Assembly: GCA_037903355.1 (NCBI GenBank)
Contig: JBAJFE010000005.1
Span: 2,294,001 to 2,358,000 of the forward strand
Source: Trichuris trichiura
Taxonomy: Eukaryota; Nematoda; Enoplea; Trichinellida; Trichuridae
Direction: 5' to 3'
Length of the DNA stretch: 64,000 nt
Shown here: positions 33,319-45,500 of the stretch, piece after piece
How positions within the stretch are numbered: position 1 is the stretch's first letter
Layout of the letters: every line of letters begins with the position of its first letter
Translations under genes and position numbers: made by a program
Notes under the pieces: model-generated
What the model was told of the DNA's origin: nothing
The model's database searches: none
The model's input: the letters and a program-made list of their open reading frames with translations, nothing else

Positions 33319-34200
33319 ACTAATTCTCGGTTTGACCGAAAATTATCTGTCGATAGTTGAAGACCAAGTATGACAAGCAGCTTAAAATCATTGGCTTTCG
33401 ATATAATTTTGAGAACGTTTGTATGTTGACATACTATAAACATGATTCCTTGGATTGCCGAGTTAGCTGACATGGAAGTGCTTCCTTGAGTCTCATAATT
33501 TTAACGATTAACAACAGTTTAACGTTTAGTAGGGATTATGTGGTCTCACTGTGTTTTTTTGATTGTGTGCTTTCTTATTTCTGAGTCGCTCTGTTTTCTT
33601 AATTTTTATTTTCCTTCTGAAGCTTTTACAGAGTTTCAGTTCGTACGTTTTAGTACCTGCGGCTGGTTAGGTGCAGCAGGCGAGATGTAGTTAAGAAGTG
33701 TAATTTTAAAATGCATATTAGACGATCCTAACACAACATCCGTCTGTTAAGAATGCAAACTGGTGCCTGCTCCTCTGGCATATAGAAACCAAGGACGGAC
33801 GGAATTTATAAATGTTCTTCTTAGGCTGAATTGCTCCATTTTTTGCATATTAATTATGCGGGTATTCTTTTTTAGACGCATCTGCTTTCTGAATTAATCC
33901 TATGGCCGGTGCTGCAATCAGTTGACGTAATTTTGAAATGTAATTTGTCATTCGGTGGAGAGCAGATATGAACGTAATAACTGCCTGCAAGCATGTTGAA
34001 GACATTCGGCAGTATACGTTAATGCGAGCGTGTTGGCAAAAGGTTGGGCTCACGGACATGGGATAGTTCAGGAACTGAAGGCTATCATGTGTGTTGATTG
34101 ACAAAAATGGTTTCCTAGCTAACTGGGCGTCCTAATTTTACATTTTGACCTTCACATTTTGTCAAATTAATAAAACGTTTTATGGTCTTTTTGTTTTGCT

Positions 34201-35762
34201 AATTGATGGCTTTTTGAAAGGTGGCCGGTCGAGACTTGTAAGTCGACTTCCACTGAATCAGTGAGACTGAGCATGCATTCTTATTGGTAAGGAAGCCATC
34301 AATAATGGCAGCATGTGTTAACATATTGGTCTTCCTGGAATGATTTTGGCTGTCTTATTGGCAGACTGCTGAAGCGTTAATGCTTTGTCCTTTGCACTGG
34401 AAGTTCTTACCCTGGGGAAAACGACAAGTGTCACTAAAGGGCTTAACAAAGTAGATACTTTAAATTTGCCATAGAGGGATTCAGAGTCAATACGACTACG
34501 CGTGAAATAGGTTTAATGCTTTGAAGGTTGCCATCGTTTATTTATGAAATCAAATGAACTGGCGGATGTCGGCTCTGTTATAGTCAGCATTCAATCGAGT
34601 TAACTCTATGGAAGCCGTGGGGTTACAATTGTTGCCTCGTACTTGGAGCGGGGCGATTGTGCAGCTTATATGGTTTTGTCTCAAATGTTTGGTTCTCTGT
34701 AATACTCATGCTTCTTGTTCTAACCATACTCAGTAAAATCTGCTAAACGAGTATGCCGTACTTCTAAAGAAGTTTTTTAGATCTGCTACATATTTTGCCA
34801 AAGTTGTGTAGGAAGAAAATGTTGGTTTAGGTTTATGGCTGTTTCACCAAAAATTTCTGAAACTACTAATAAAATAATCCGGCGTAAGATTAGAAACGTA
34901 TTCGCAGGATGTCCGTTTAGTTTCGTAGGTTCTGCTCATCACGTAATTCACGCTTAACTTCAGTGAAAAAGTGTAACTTCCGTGTTTTATTCTGTCCATT
35001 TCTTCCTTATCAGCACAATACTGTTACATTTGTATTTATAAGAAGGTGAGCAATTTGCTAGAAGTTTTTATATCTTAACGTTTTAGTTAAACGCTAAGAT
35101 ACAAAAACTTAGTTAAACGTTACAAACGGTAAAAGTTGCCTTTACTTCTTACATAGCATTGCATTTCAGTGTCATTAGCTCCGCTTGAATACAAGCGGAC
35201 GCTTGGTCGCTATTCATTAATGTTGTTGGGAGTAAGGATCAACTGACTATTACTTTTGTTGGAGAAGTGGTTTAAGGCTAACAAGCGCAGGACCATTTCA
35301 GCATTTCTATCACAACACTGTTGTAGATGTCATCACTATTAAATGGATTAAGAATGGTGAAAATTCAGTTTTTGCAGAAATTAGCTTTAAGGACTTACCT
35401 ATTCCAGTATGGTAATTTTAATACGTAGTTGCAACTTTAAAATACACTCCTCATTATCATCCATATGTATAATGTTGAGACTGTGACAGTTTAGCTTTAA
35501 ACATTTTTATTGTTTTTTAAAGTTATTACCCATTAATGCGTTCAGCTGTCATTAGACAGTTAGTTGTCCTCGTTGCACCTTCTCTGTGCGGCTGCTTGTC
35601 GTAAAGCGTCTGCGACATACCACCTATCAGTGCGCTGTGATACATTGTACTAGTATAGTGGGTTCGCCTTCAGTGTCTGTGACCCTTTGTCTACCATACT
35701 CGTCAGAAGAAACGATAGCGTAAGTTTTTCTTTTTTCTTTTCTTCTTAACGAGTGTTTTTAA
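34201..35762. other. Intergenic region, no supported gene
   Basis: AT-rich with no recognisable frame. A small hairpin (ATCTTAACGTTTT facing its near-complement) is at about 35070-35105. Confidence 0.5.
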
Positions 35763-36304
35763 TTTTTTTTCTTCTAAAATTTTTTGCGGTATCCCCAACC
35801 CGTTTTTTGAGTGATGTTTATTGCTACAACGTTAATATGGAGCTTTCAGGTCCCTCCATAATCTGTCATCAGCGCAATTTGTGCCGCTCGTCGGGTCGGT
35901 CATCATGTTAGCAAACAACTCCATCTGACTGACTTTGGCGGAGACGTCAGCTGTCAGCTCTGTCCTAAGCTGTCGAGCCTCAGTCCCATCTAATCAGTCT
36001 GACGGTGCAGCGAGCCGATTAATGTACCGCCGTCGTGAAAGGTCGGTTGGGCGCTCGCTGCACCGTCTGACTGACTAGGCGGGACCGAAACCTGACGGCT
36101 CAAGGCAGAGCTGACGGCAGAAGCCTCCGCCAAAGTTGGCTGGATGGAGCGGCTTGCAACAATGAAGACCGACCGATGGGCAGCACACATAGCACTGATG
36201 ACGGTTCACGGAGACACCCGAAAGCTCCATATTAACGTTCTAGCAATAAGCATCACTAAAAAAACGGGTTTAAAATACTGCAAAAAAATTTTAGAAGAAA
36301 AAAG
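35763..36304. repeat. Long foldback element, about 540 bases, nearly palindromic
   Basis: The outer ends read CTTCTAAAATTTTTTGC on the left and its complement on the right. Both arms continue through ACGTTAATATGGAGCTTTC to the GC-rich centre near 36020-36050. Each arm holds CTGATGA-N18-GAAAGCTCC: minus strand at 35839-35872 and plus strand at 36195-36228. The arms differ at scattered positions, so the element is not very young. The frame at 35990-36190 (-) is a by-product. Confidence 0.8.
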
Positions 36305-37019
36305 GTGTAAATAACGTTTTTCATGTCTTCATTCGAAGGTTTAGTACCCCTTGTGAGCGTATGTATGCACTTATATGTTGAAAGGTTTAATTGTTTGTTC
36401 GACCTTACTTAAACCTTCGCCCAAATAGCTTCTCTTTGTGCAAAGTCCATAAATGACAATTTGTTCGAGATGATGGGGCTGCATTATGGTCTATCTAAAT
36501 ATGCTATAAGAAAGCTAATTCGCTGTCGCGTAACGGTTGACATTTTAACTCGGATAAACCGAATTGGTTTTTCTTTTCCCGTATTGGCAATCCATTGCGC
36601 TGAGTCAGCAGTTCCTTACCTTGATACTAATTGCTTCTTACTGTTCGGTTTATTCTACTTTACCGTATTATAAAACATTAATAGGAGACAGTAGGTGTAA
36701 ATCTGTTCATTTGCCTTGCTGGGTTAGCTGATCATCAATTTCCATGCCAGCTTCTTCAGCTTCAATTCCTATGCATTTTTGCAGCCACGAACTTGTCTTT
36801 GACCGTATTGAACGCTCAGGATGGAGGCGATGTTTCATCCGCTTTCTTTCTTAAGCTAACATCTCGAAGTTGCTACTATTCATTTTACCAAAAGCTTACG
36901 TTAATGCCAGTAAAGTTTTGTCGTCGCTAATGTATTGTGATTTAAGTACTGAAATATTTAAAAGTATCAAATGGCAGGCTGTAGCACGCTTTCAACGTCA
37001 GTATTAAGTTTTGCAGGAA
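36305..37019. other. Upstream region of the EGF receptor gene
   Basis: No supported gene. A TTTTGCAG acceptor immediately before the receptor's first ATG suggests that at least one non-coding 5' exon lies in this stretch or further upstream. Confidence 0.45.
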
Positions 37020-40000
37020 ATGGATGTTTTATTGAAGTTATTCATTCTGTGTTTGTTCTCCGCTGCTATTCTTACACCAGTTGAAGACACTCCACCTACT
37101 GATACATGCCCTTACGAAGTGAGTGCATCTCACTTGGGCTTTCGAGATGCGGACGGAAAGTGCAGAACTTTTTCAACAATGGACGATGCCAATGTTTCTA
37201 CGTTAGATTCAGCTGATCGTTATTGTGCTGAAAAATACAAGCATGGAAAATTAGCAGCCATTTTAAGCTTGGACACATTAAATAAGAGGTTCAGTAATGT
37301 GGCTCAGACAAAGAATTTTACCATTCTCAATGGGATAAGCCTTCAGCTGATAAAGTATAACCATGTAAGTGCTGATGCGCCGGTTGAATTTCATTTCAGA
37401 ATTTTGGATTATCGATGGTCAAAAGCGTTTGCGCTCTACTACGGCTATCTGTATGACAGAGGCACTGGCAAGATTAATTACGATAGGATGGTAAAGGTGT
37501 ATGATAAAAACAATACGGTAGACCCTATTTCCAGTGGTGACTTTGTGTCATTTAACTCCTCAGTATTGGAAATGTTGCGAAATAGTTGGCCGCAAAGCAG
37601 TAAAATTATCTTCTGCTCTGTATTAAAAGAAGAAAATGAGAAATTTAAACCTGTCAGTCCATTTCCATGCAGTGAGTGGAACTTAGATTCTTCATGGCTT
37701 GGGTTCTTTTGCTCTCACGATCCGTACAACGACTGCTCAGCCAACATGAAGGATTGTGTATGGAATGCGGAGAAGCAGGGTTGCTTCATCGTGTCCAAAA
37801 GTAGAGAGGCTGAGCTGCCTTTTGGAAAAGAATGCGACAAAAAATCGACGGACCATCTTTTACACGCTGTTGATCAGACTTGTGTCTGTCCGTTTGACAT
37901 TCCGTGCATGCATGGCATAGTAAAGGCTACATCCAATGGTCGGTACAAGTGTCAGTGTTTTCACGGATATAGTGGTTCTGCCTGTGAAGAAGGTAAGTTT
38001 TGTAATGTTATTATTCGCTGTACGAACTGTTGTTGCGATTTTATGGAGCAAAGAAGAGCAGATTGTGAAGCCTTATCAGTTTCTAAGTGACCTAAACGTT
38101 CGACTTTTTAGCCAACGTCCTAGTTTGAGTACTATCTGTTATTCGGTCTCATGAGTGTCCTTCTCCATTGAGCGTTTCAAAGTGTTATTGTTGAATTCGG
38201 ATTCTCATTTCCTTTCTGGATAGCATCTTTCAAACCCTCTCGTCCCGTGGCAAACCTTTCTAAGCATGGAGCCGCGGCCGTCTTGGAGACAGTGCCCTGA
38301 TTAGATGTAGCATGGCCGTTAGGGATGGCTTCTCTCGAAGAATCAGGGTTTGAATCTATAAAGCACAAGCACTCATTTTAATCTATTTTTTCTGTATTTG
38401 CCTTCGTACCTCTGACTTTCGGTGACAGCAAGCAATAGTAGACATAAGCAAGCACTGTTGGATAGAATGGAATTCAGTCTACGAAATGATACACAGCAAA
38501 GTGCATCAAAACGGTAAACCGCCTAAAATAGATAGGGAAAGCAAAAACTTTTCTCTCGGAAGTCCAAAATGAGTGAATGTAGCCAATCTTAATAGTGTAA
38601 TGTTTGAGGACTTAATGAGTTCTGCTATATCCAGGTTAATCTACTTTGCATCTTATGTTGTGCCAAAGAGCAGCAAAAGATACATGCCCCTGTTGCTCTG
38701 TATTGGAATAGCTGTCGTATAAATTCTCAGAGCAAGTCGGCTTGGTGGTTGCAGCCCATACTCGAGGTCTTTATAACGTGAGATTGTCAGAATCCCGAAC
38801 GATAAAAGATAGAAGACATCTTTTTCTCGGTCCTTTCACCATAAGGGTTGCCGTGATTATCAAAATTTCCTTTATTCGTGGTTTTCATCGTCCAAAATGA
38901 GAAATTACTAGTATTTTTCCTTCCTGTCTCGTGAATAAGTAATATCATTTTCGGGATTTGAACGATCCAGAATTTCGACGTACATCTTGCGCCTTTATTG
39001 ATCCCATGAGTTCCAGAGGGCAAAGAGACAAGTTGCTTTAGCTGTTTCTTTTGTCAACTGAACCATCTTTCTTCCGCGGGAAAAAGGGTAATCTAAAGCA
39101 AGGTACATCCGTGCATAGCTTCCCTAACTTGGTAGCATTCTTTTTTTCGAAAAAAGTTTAGAAATTTCGAATGTTAAGTTTCTTTTACGGAAAGCTTGTC
39201 CGGTTGAAAAATTTTAATTTTCCGGAGCTTTCGTGTCAAACGAGACCCGTCTTCAGCGGTGTTAAAATGATCTAATGCAATTTTCGCGGTCAGACCGAAA
39301 AAATTTCATTACATCATTTTAACACCGCTGAAGACGGGTCTCGTTTGACATGAAAGCTCCGGAAAATCAAAAATTTTTCAACGGCACAAGCTTTCCGTAA
39401 AAGAAACTTAACATGAAACTATACGGTCCCGTACCAAGAAGTTGTATCTAGAAATTTTAAATTATATTTTACAAGAGTTGTTGGTTAGTTTGTGTTCTTC
39501 TCGGGAAAAATCAAACATTTTCTTCTGTTTTTCATTGCTCCAGGCGGAGGACTACACGTTGCTAAATTTCAATTTTGCAGTTAACAATTGTGGCCCAATG
39601 ACTTGCCATAATAACGGCAGTTGTTTACGGATGGGAATGGGCGGCACGTGGTGGTGCAAATGCCCTTATGTTTATACCGGCAGCTATTGCGAAAGAGGTG
39701 AGCTGTTGTTCCATCGTTCAATCACTGTCTGAACCGTTTAACATTTGGAACTCTTTTTTGATTTTTAGCACACCATTGTACATTTCGTTAATGCATTAAT
39801 TCGGAGTTAAGCAGTTGAAATAGGAGAGCGTTAATTGGCTCGCAGATCGGACGTTGAGATCGATTAACGCAGTCGACTCAGATTAATTAATTCAGCGTCC
39901 TGATCATTGAGAGGCTGCATTTAATGGGAGAAATATATATGAAGTGTATTCTCGTTACGCTGTTGCAACTTAACGTGTTTAAGTCAGGAATACAATTTTC

Positions 40001-42530
40001 TGGTTAATCACTTTTTCAGTGCAACATTCATTCCATCTTAGATTATGGTAGCGTCCTTGGTGCCAATTATCGCTTTTGCAAATTTAATTGTGGGCACAAC
40101 TTTTTTTTTATTAACCAAGTAAACATCTTGTTTTAGAACAAAGTTTTCAAATAATATATCGATGCCCACAGAGATCGTTGTTTTAAAATAAAGCATCAAT
40201 GTACTTGTTTAAGGGCAAAAAACAGTATTATAAAATGGCATTTCATTTTCCTTTTCGCACCGATCCCATTTGCAATTTTATTGAAAACTTTGATCTCAGT
40301 GCATTCCACTTTAAGATTGAGTATCTGAGCAACCTGAGACCTGGGGTTGATTGGGTGGTCGAGGTTTTGTTTCGTCTTTGCTTTTACTTTTTTAGGGTAA
40401 ACTTTATTTTCTGAGCACCTTTTTAAACATGTGCCTTTATAAGTTGAAACCCGAGATAACTTCAAAAAGTTGAATACGGAAAGCAATGTCCGTGATGCAC
40501 GTTTGTTTCAACGGTGTCACCCGCTTTTCAGCTACGACGTCATAGTAACCTTACAAAAAGCTAATGACTATTTTCCATTGTAAACGAAAACGTATTCCTC
40601 TTCATCCGAATATCATTTCAGTGTTTCTTTTGAATTTACTGGCAAAAGCCCTTCTTTCATGAACGTCCTTCTAACCGATTTTCGAGTTCCCCATATAGTA
40701 TCGCTGTTGTCTTTTCATTCTTCAAGCCAGTCTTAACAGCACTGGAAGTTTGAGTCACTATTCAGCTGACGGTTCTTCCTAACTTTGAGCCTTTTAACCA
40801 ATGAGAAATATTGTCGAAACTCCAGTTTTCTCCCTTCATTTGCACGCAGACATTACAGCAGCCTGTCAATAATTAGGATTGTTCTACTCGTTCACATACA
40901 GTAGGACAAAGAACGCCGATTATACGGTTATGGGTTCCAGCGTCGTTTTGTGACTTTACCAGCCATCCTGTTCTGCTTTCACCTATCCCAAAGCTTAAAC
41001 ATAAGGCTTGTACTTTGGCTTAGGGTTACTTAAGGGTGGAGCAGGTCGGCTACATGGTTTAACGGAAGGAGGCATGCACGTCTTGGGCAATATGCCAGAA
41101 AGATAAACAATCGGTATTGTTTGTCTTAGTGTACGTTTACGAGCAGAACCAACCTGATTATTGTCAGGATTACAGTATTGTCCGGGGGCAGATAGAAAAG
41201 CTGACACCTCAGATCTGTCTAGCCTCTATCCAATATTATTGACATTTCTTGGTTTCCTTTTAACGAAAGTACCGTTTGCCTTCTCTTCAGTAGCATATTT
41301 AGGCGGTATATTGGACATTTTCACTTACCTGCGAATTTAGTTTAAGCAAGTTAGCAAGGCTGTACTTTTTCTAAAATGTAGTGAAATATGGAAGCTACCA
41401 TTGCTGTTCTTGTTTTTATACTGGTTTTCATAGCAAAGCTTAGTGAGTTTGTTAAATTGTGATCTATCCGCTCTGAACTTTGACTAATGAGCAGCAGCAG
41501 TAATTTCGGCTTCACATGGCAAAGACAACTTCGTTTGAAGGATTGGGTTAAATTTGATGTAAGCACTGTTTACAAATATAGCAGTGGATAAAACGGTAAA
41601 CCCTTTTATTGTATTTGTTACTATTGGCGCTTATTACCTGATTCGCGCTTCTTGTTGAGCAGTCTTGTAAGCAGGCGAGCATTGTTGATCAAAAAATTGT
41701 CCACAAAATAGGTGCACATGACTTTTCTTCGTAAGCGTTTTGTTTTTACGCTTTAGCATCAACTTGGCAATGCGGTTGTGTTTTTGAAAAGTTTCAATCG
41801 TTTATCTATAATTTTTCAACAAAGAGCTAAAATATCCTTTGTAATCCGTACTGTGTGTGCACTATTTGTAGAAATAATCTTTTTGAAAAAGCGTTTCTGT
41901 GCTCACGCCATTGACGTGATCTCGAACGATTGTTTGCCTCTTGTTTGCGTTTGGCAATTTTCTTTGTAGATTATCTGATGGTATCGCGTCGTTTCAGATT
42001 TCGAGTGCGATTCTGCAGCGTGTCAGAACGGTGGGGTTTGCACGCGTGATCTCAGACCGGGAATTGGAAAAGCTACACGTTGCAGTTGCAGGAGTCCGTT
42101 TTTTGGCACGTACTGCCAGTTAAGTAAGTCAGAACGAGAGTCGGTGGTAGCAGCGCATTTTCTTTTCAATGGCTTTTTTTAAGGAAAGGGCGGATGCGAA
42201 GACAATCTGTGCGCTAATGAGAGCACTTGCGTTCCCGGGATTGACACGTATAAATGCGTTTGTCCCAATGGACTTGGGGGACGTTTCTGCAAGAAAGGTA
42301 AGAAGTAGGCCAGCCCAAATGACCGTTTCCAAACACTGTAAAAAAATTATTGTAAAACCTCCATTCACAAAACGATTCGTGAAGTTTTAAAAATTAAACG
42401 CGCTTTAATTTGCTTTCAGTTATTCCCTACTGCGAGCCGGCTTGCCAGAATGGCGGCACTTGTCAGGGAAGGGGCAAAAACAGCAAGTGCATTTGTCCAG
42501 AGGGATACATCGGAAGCTTTTGTGAAAAAG
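37020..42530 (+). CDS. EGF receptor, exons 1-5 (signal peptide, lectin-like region, EGF 1-5)
   Basis: Exons: 37020-37992, 39581-39697, 41998-42123, 42184-42297, 42420-42530. The start was placed at 37020 because it opens the signal peptide directly after an acceptor-like TTTTGCAG. The N-terminal ectodomain has paired cysteines (CPYEV, KCRTF, RYCAEK, FCSVL, PCSEW, FFCSH) and several NxS/T sites. EGF 1 ends CQCFHGYSGSACEE. Introns 1 and 2 are long (1.6 and 2.3 kb) and hold the foldback at 39171-39414 and dispersed repeats. Intron 5 is 3.8 kb because of a BEL/Pao insertion. Confidence 0.8.
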
Positions 42531-45500
42531 GTAATTCGAAGCAGAGCTCTTTGTTGCTCTTTGTTTAGAGCTTTGCCTACTTCACTGATTGATTTTGACG
42601 AAATGACGCTGAGTTATTATTTATGTTTCCCAACAAAAAAGGGCATTCGGCTAAACTTATAAGGCAGAAAAGTAACATTCAGCTAATTACGTTGATTCTT
42701 GCTTATCGCGCTCGTGAAACTTTCCTTTAAATTACGAACGGTACTTACAAGTGAACCACCACTCATTGTTCAGCGACAAAGCACGCTGTACTTCACTCAA
42801 ATATTCAAGATGATCCTAAAGAATGCGCTGTGAATTCGGTTAAATGACATGCTGCTCCTATAGTAACATGAGCGCAACTGCACCTTCACCGTATTTTCAG
42901 GCCAAATTCTCAGGTTACGAAGAATACGTTTCTTTAGTCTAACAGTTACGTACTTTATCGACCTGTTCCGTGGCTTGTCCACGACACTCCGCCTGTTCAG
43001 TCAGCGCTGCACTACGCTTTATCTCTCTCGCGTAATGCCAGTCGAGTCACTGGTCTTTCGTGGCTAGTGCCTTACTTGGTTTCCACAATCGCCTACTTTA
43101 TGATTCCATCTGGACTGTCAGTGATACGAACCACTGTCTGCGAGTTAAACATTCCCACCTCTTCACGGTTAGTTCAACCGCGAGTACGAAGTTTCCAACT
43201 CTGAGGTTCGCAGTGTCGTTCCACCAGTCGTCCCTTCGCTGTAAGGTTGGTAGGTATTCGCGTAACCATCTTTTCCAGGACTGATTCACCATTAACCGCA
43301 TCGTTTTCCTATGTTGCCGCAATGGGATTCGATTATTCTACAACGTCGGATGGTATCTGTGCGTTTTTGCAGCCCATGGGTAGACAAAAGGGCGTCTGCG
43401 GTTCCACACAGTCATGACCTTCGGTTAGATAAGTGAGCGAACGCCCTTTGAGCAGTGTCTCCACTTCAGCGAATACCGTTAACATCATCTCATCGTCTAC
43501 AATATTTCCACAAAATGTGGCAGACAACGTCTTTTTCGCAACCGCTATTAACCTTTCCCATGCACCACCATGATGAGGTCCACCAGGCAGGTTGAAGTCC
43601 CAGTCAATACAACTCATTGAAGAAACATTCCAGTTGCTCTTTCTGTTGAAGTGCGTTGGTTTCAACGAACGTTTTGACATTTTCAGATACAATCGTGCTT
43701 GGGCACCCTCTTCTTGCGATGAGACGCCGCACGTCCGTAGTATAAGTGACCTCCAGACGAGTCGCTCTGGTCGTTAAGCATGTGAATATAAGTCCATAAC
43801 GTTTTGGGCGGCTTCCTTTGACGGAAATCTCCAATGGTCCAAAGAAATCAGTCTCTATATTCAAAAACGCAGGATTTTTGAAATCGATCCTCTCCGTTGG
43901 CAGAACCACCATTCAAAGAAAAGCTGATTTCACAGTTAAACGTTGACAATATAGGCAATTCTTCAACAAGCCACGGACGCATTTTCGACCGTATATCATC
44001 CGCACTTCTGTCCTTAATTCAGCGAGTACACGCTCACTACCAGAGTGCGTTAGCTCCAGGTGACGTTCCCAAATCATTCCATGCAACATTTTACTTCTGG
44101 GAGACATGATCACTGGGTGCTGTGTTCCTTCATGGAACTTTCAATTCAGTCTTACGATTGCAAAGCGCATTCGCATAGCCTTCATTGCGGTTTGTAGTTC
44201 CATACGTGAAATGCTCAGCGGCCGTTTTGGAGCAAGGCGCAATCTTGCCATCACAATGGAGATTTTTTATCCTGTTCCCGTTGAACACCCTGAGATACCC
44301 TACAGCTCCGAATGCTTGGGACGATGCGTCTGCGAATATATGCAGGTGTAAATGGCTTGTCATGGCTGGTAAGCTTAAACATCTGTCGATTTTCACCGCT
44401 TTCAACGATAAAAGACTGTTAGGTCAGTGATGATAAGGACGGATCAGTGACTTCTCAAGCTCGGAGTCTCAGCCCCGGTTTGCTTCCAACATCACAGGGG
44501 CCGCAATGCCAAGACGATCGAATAGTTTTGCCACTGGGCTTAACAGCTGTCTGCCGGTTCACACATCTGCTACGAGCTTCCCTACGTGAAAAGACGGAGT
44601 GTCATTTTCACAATTCCACTCCACAGCCAGAATTTCCTCCTCAGAAGAATTCCTGAGATTCAAATTTACTGCTGCCGCAGACAGCTGAATGATCGACAAG
44701 GTGCTGAGTACCTCACGTGAGGCTGAGACCCATTTTGATAATGGAAAACCTCCTTACAACAGCGCTGTCTTCAACAAACCGATAAATTTCTCTGCTTCCG
44801 TCGCATCGAAAAATGAGTCCACATAATTATCGACGTAAAACTGACTAACTGCTCTCTTTGCCGTTGGCTCATTTCTGGAGTCGCATAAACATTTGTTCAT
44901 TGCGTATGTACAAGAAGTTGGCGCTGAAGTAAGACCAAATACTTGTCAAGTCATTTGATATGTCCCAGTCGGCTCGCACAAACTATTCCTCCATAAAAAC
45001 CGTAAGTTCGCTTTCCGGTACGCCAGCCTGATAAAACATGCGATGAATATCGGCCGATGCTGGACTTTCAGAAGGTCGCAACTGAATCAGCAAGCCACAC
45101 AGGTCATTCAGCAATGATGGACCTTTTGATAGCAAAGGGTTCAATGATGCAATTGCCCTAAGTCGCTTAAGCGTCTAACACTACAAGCAATTTACCCCGC
45201 TTGATAGAGTGAACCACTCCATAATGTGGCAAGTAACACTTTCAGTCTGCTGGTGATTCTATCTCCGAAACAGTTAACTTCTTTGTTATGCCATTCCGCA
45301 GTAAGTCGTCATCGCTAACCGATAAGCTTCTTCCAATTTTGTATTGGCAATGCCGCTAGACGACCTAAGGCTTGCAGCCTATTATTCAAGATTTGAATTC
45401 TTCCACAATAGTCCAACTTCATAAGGGCTACCACGCTTCCTCGTTGAAGCTGCAAAGCTCTCTGTCGACCAGAAACGTACTAGCATAGCTTCGGCATATG

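Larger units (their letters stand above)
26905..34200. repeat. Segmental duplication, copy 2
   Basis: Counterpart of 17645-21930. It is longer mainly because a Tigger/pogo plus hAT block is inserted at about 29794-32835 and a short insertion lies at 33178-33304. Neither is present in copy 1. Outside those the two copies stay colinear to about 34200. Confidence 0.85.

Noticed and set aside
35990..36190. Minus-strand 66-residue frame
   Set aside because: It lies wholly within the foldback arms and has no conserved counterpart at 22250-22545.
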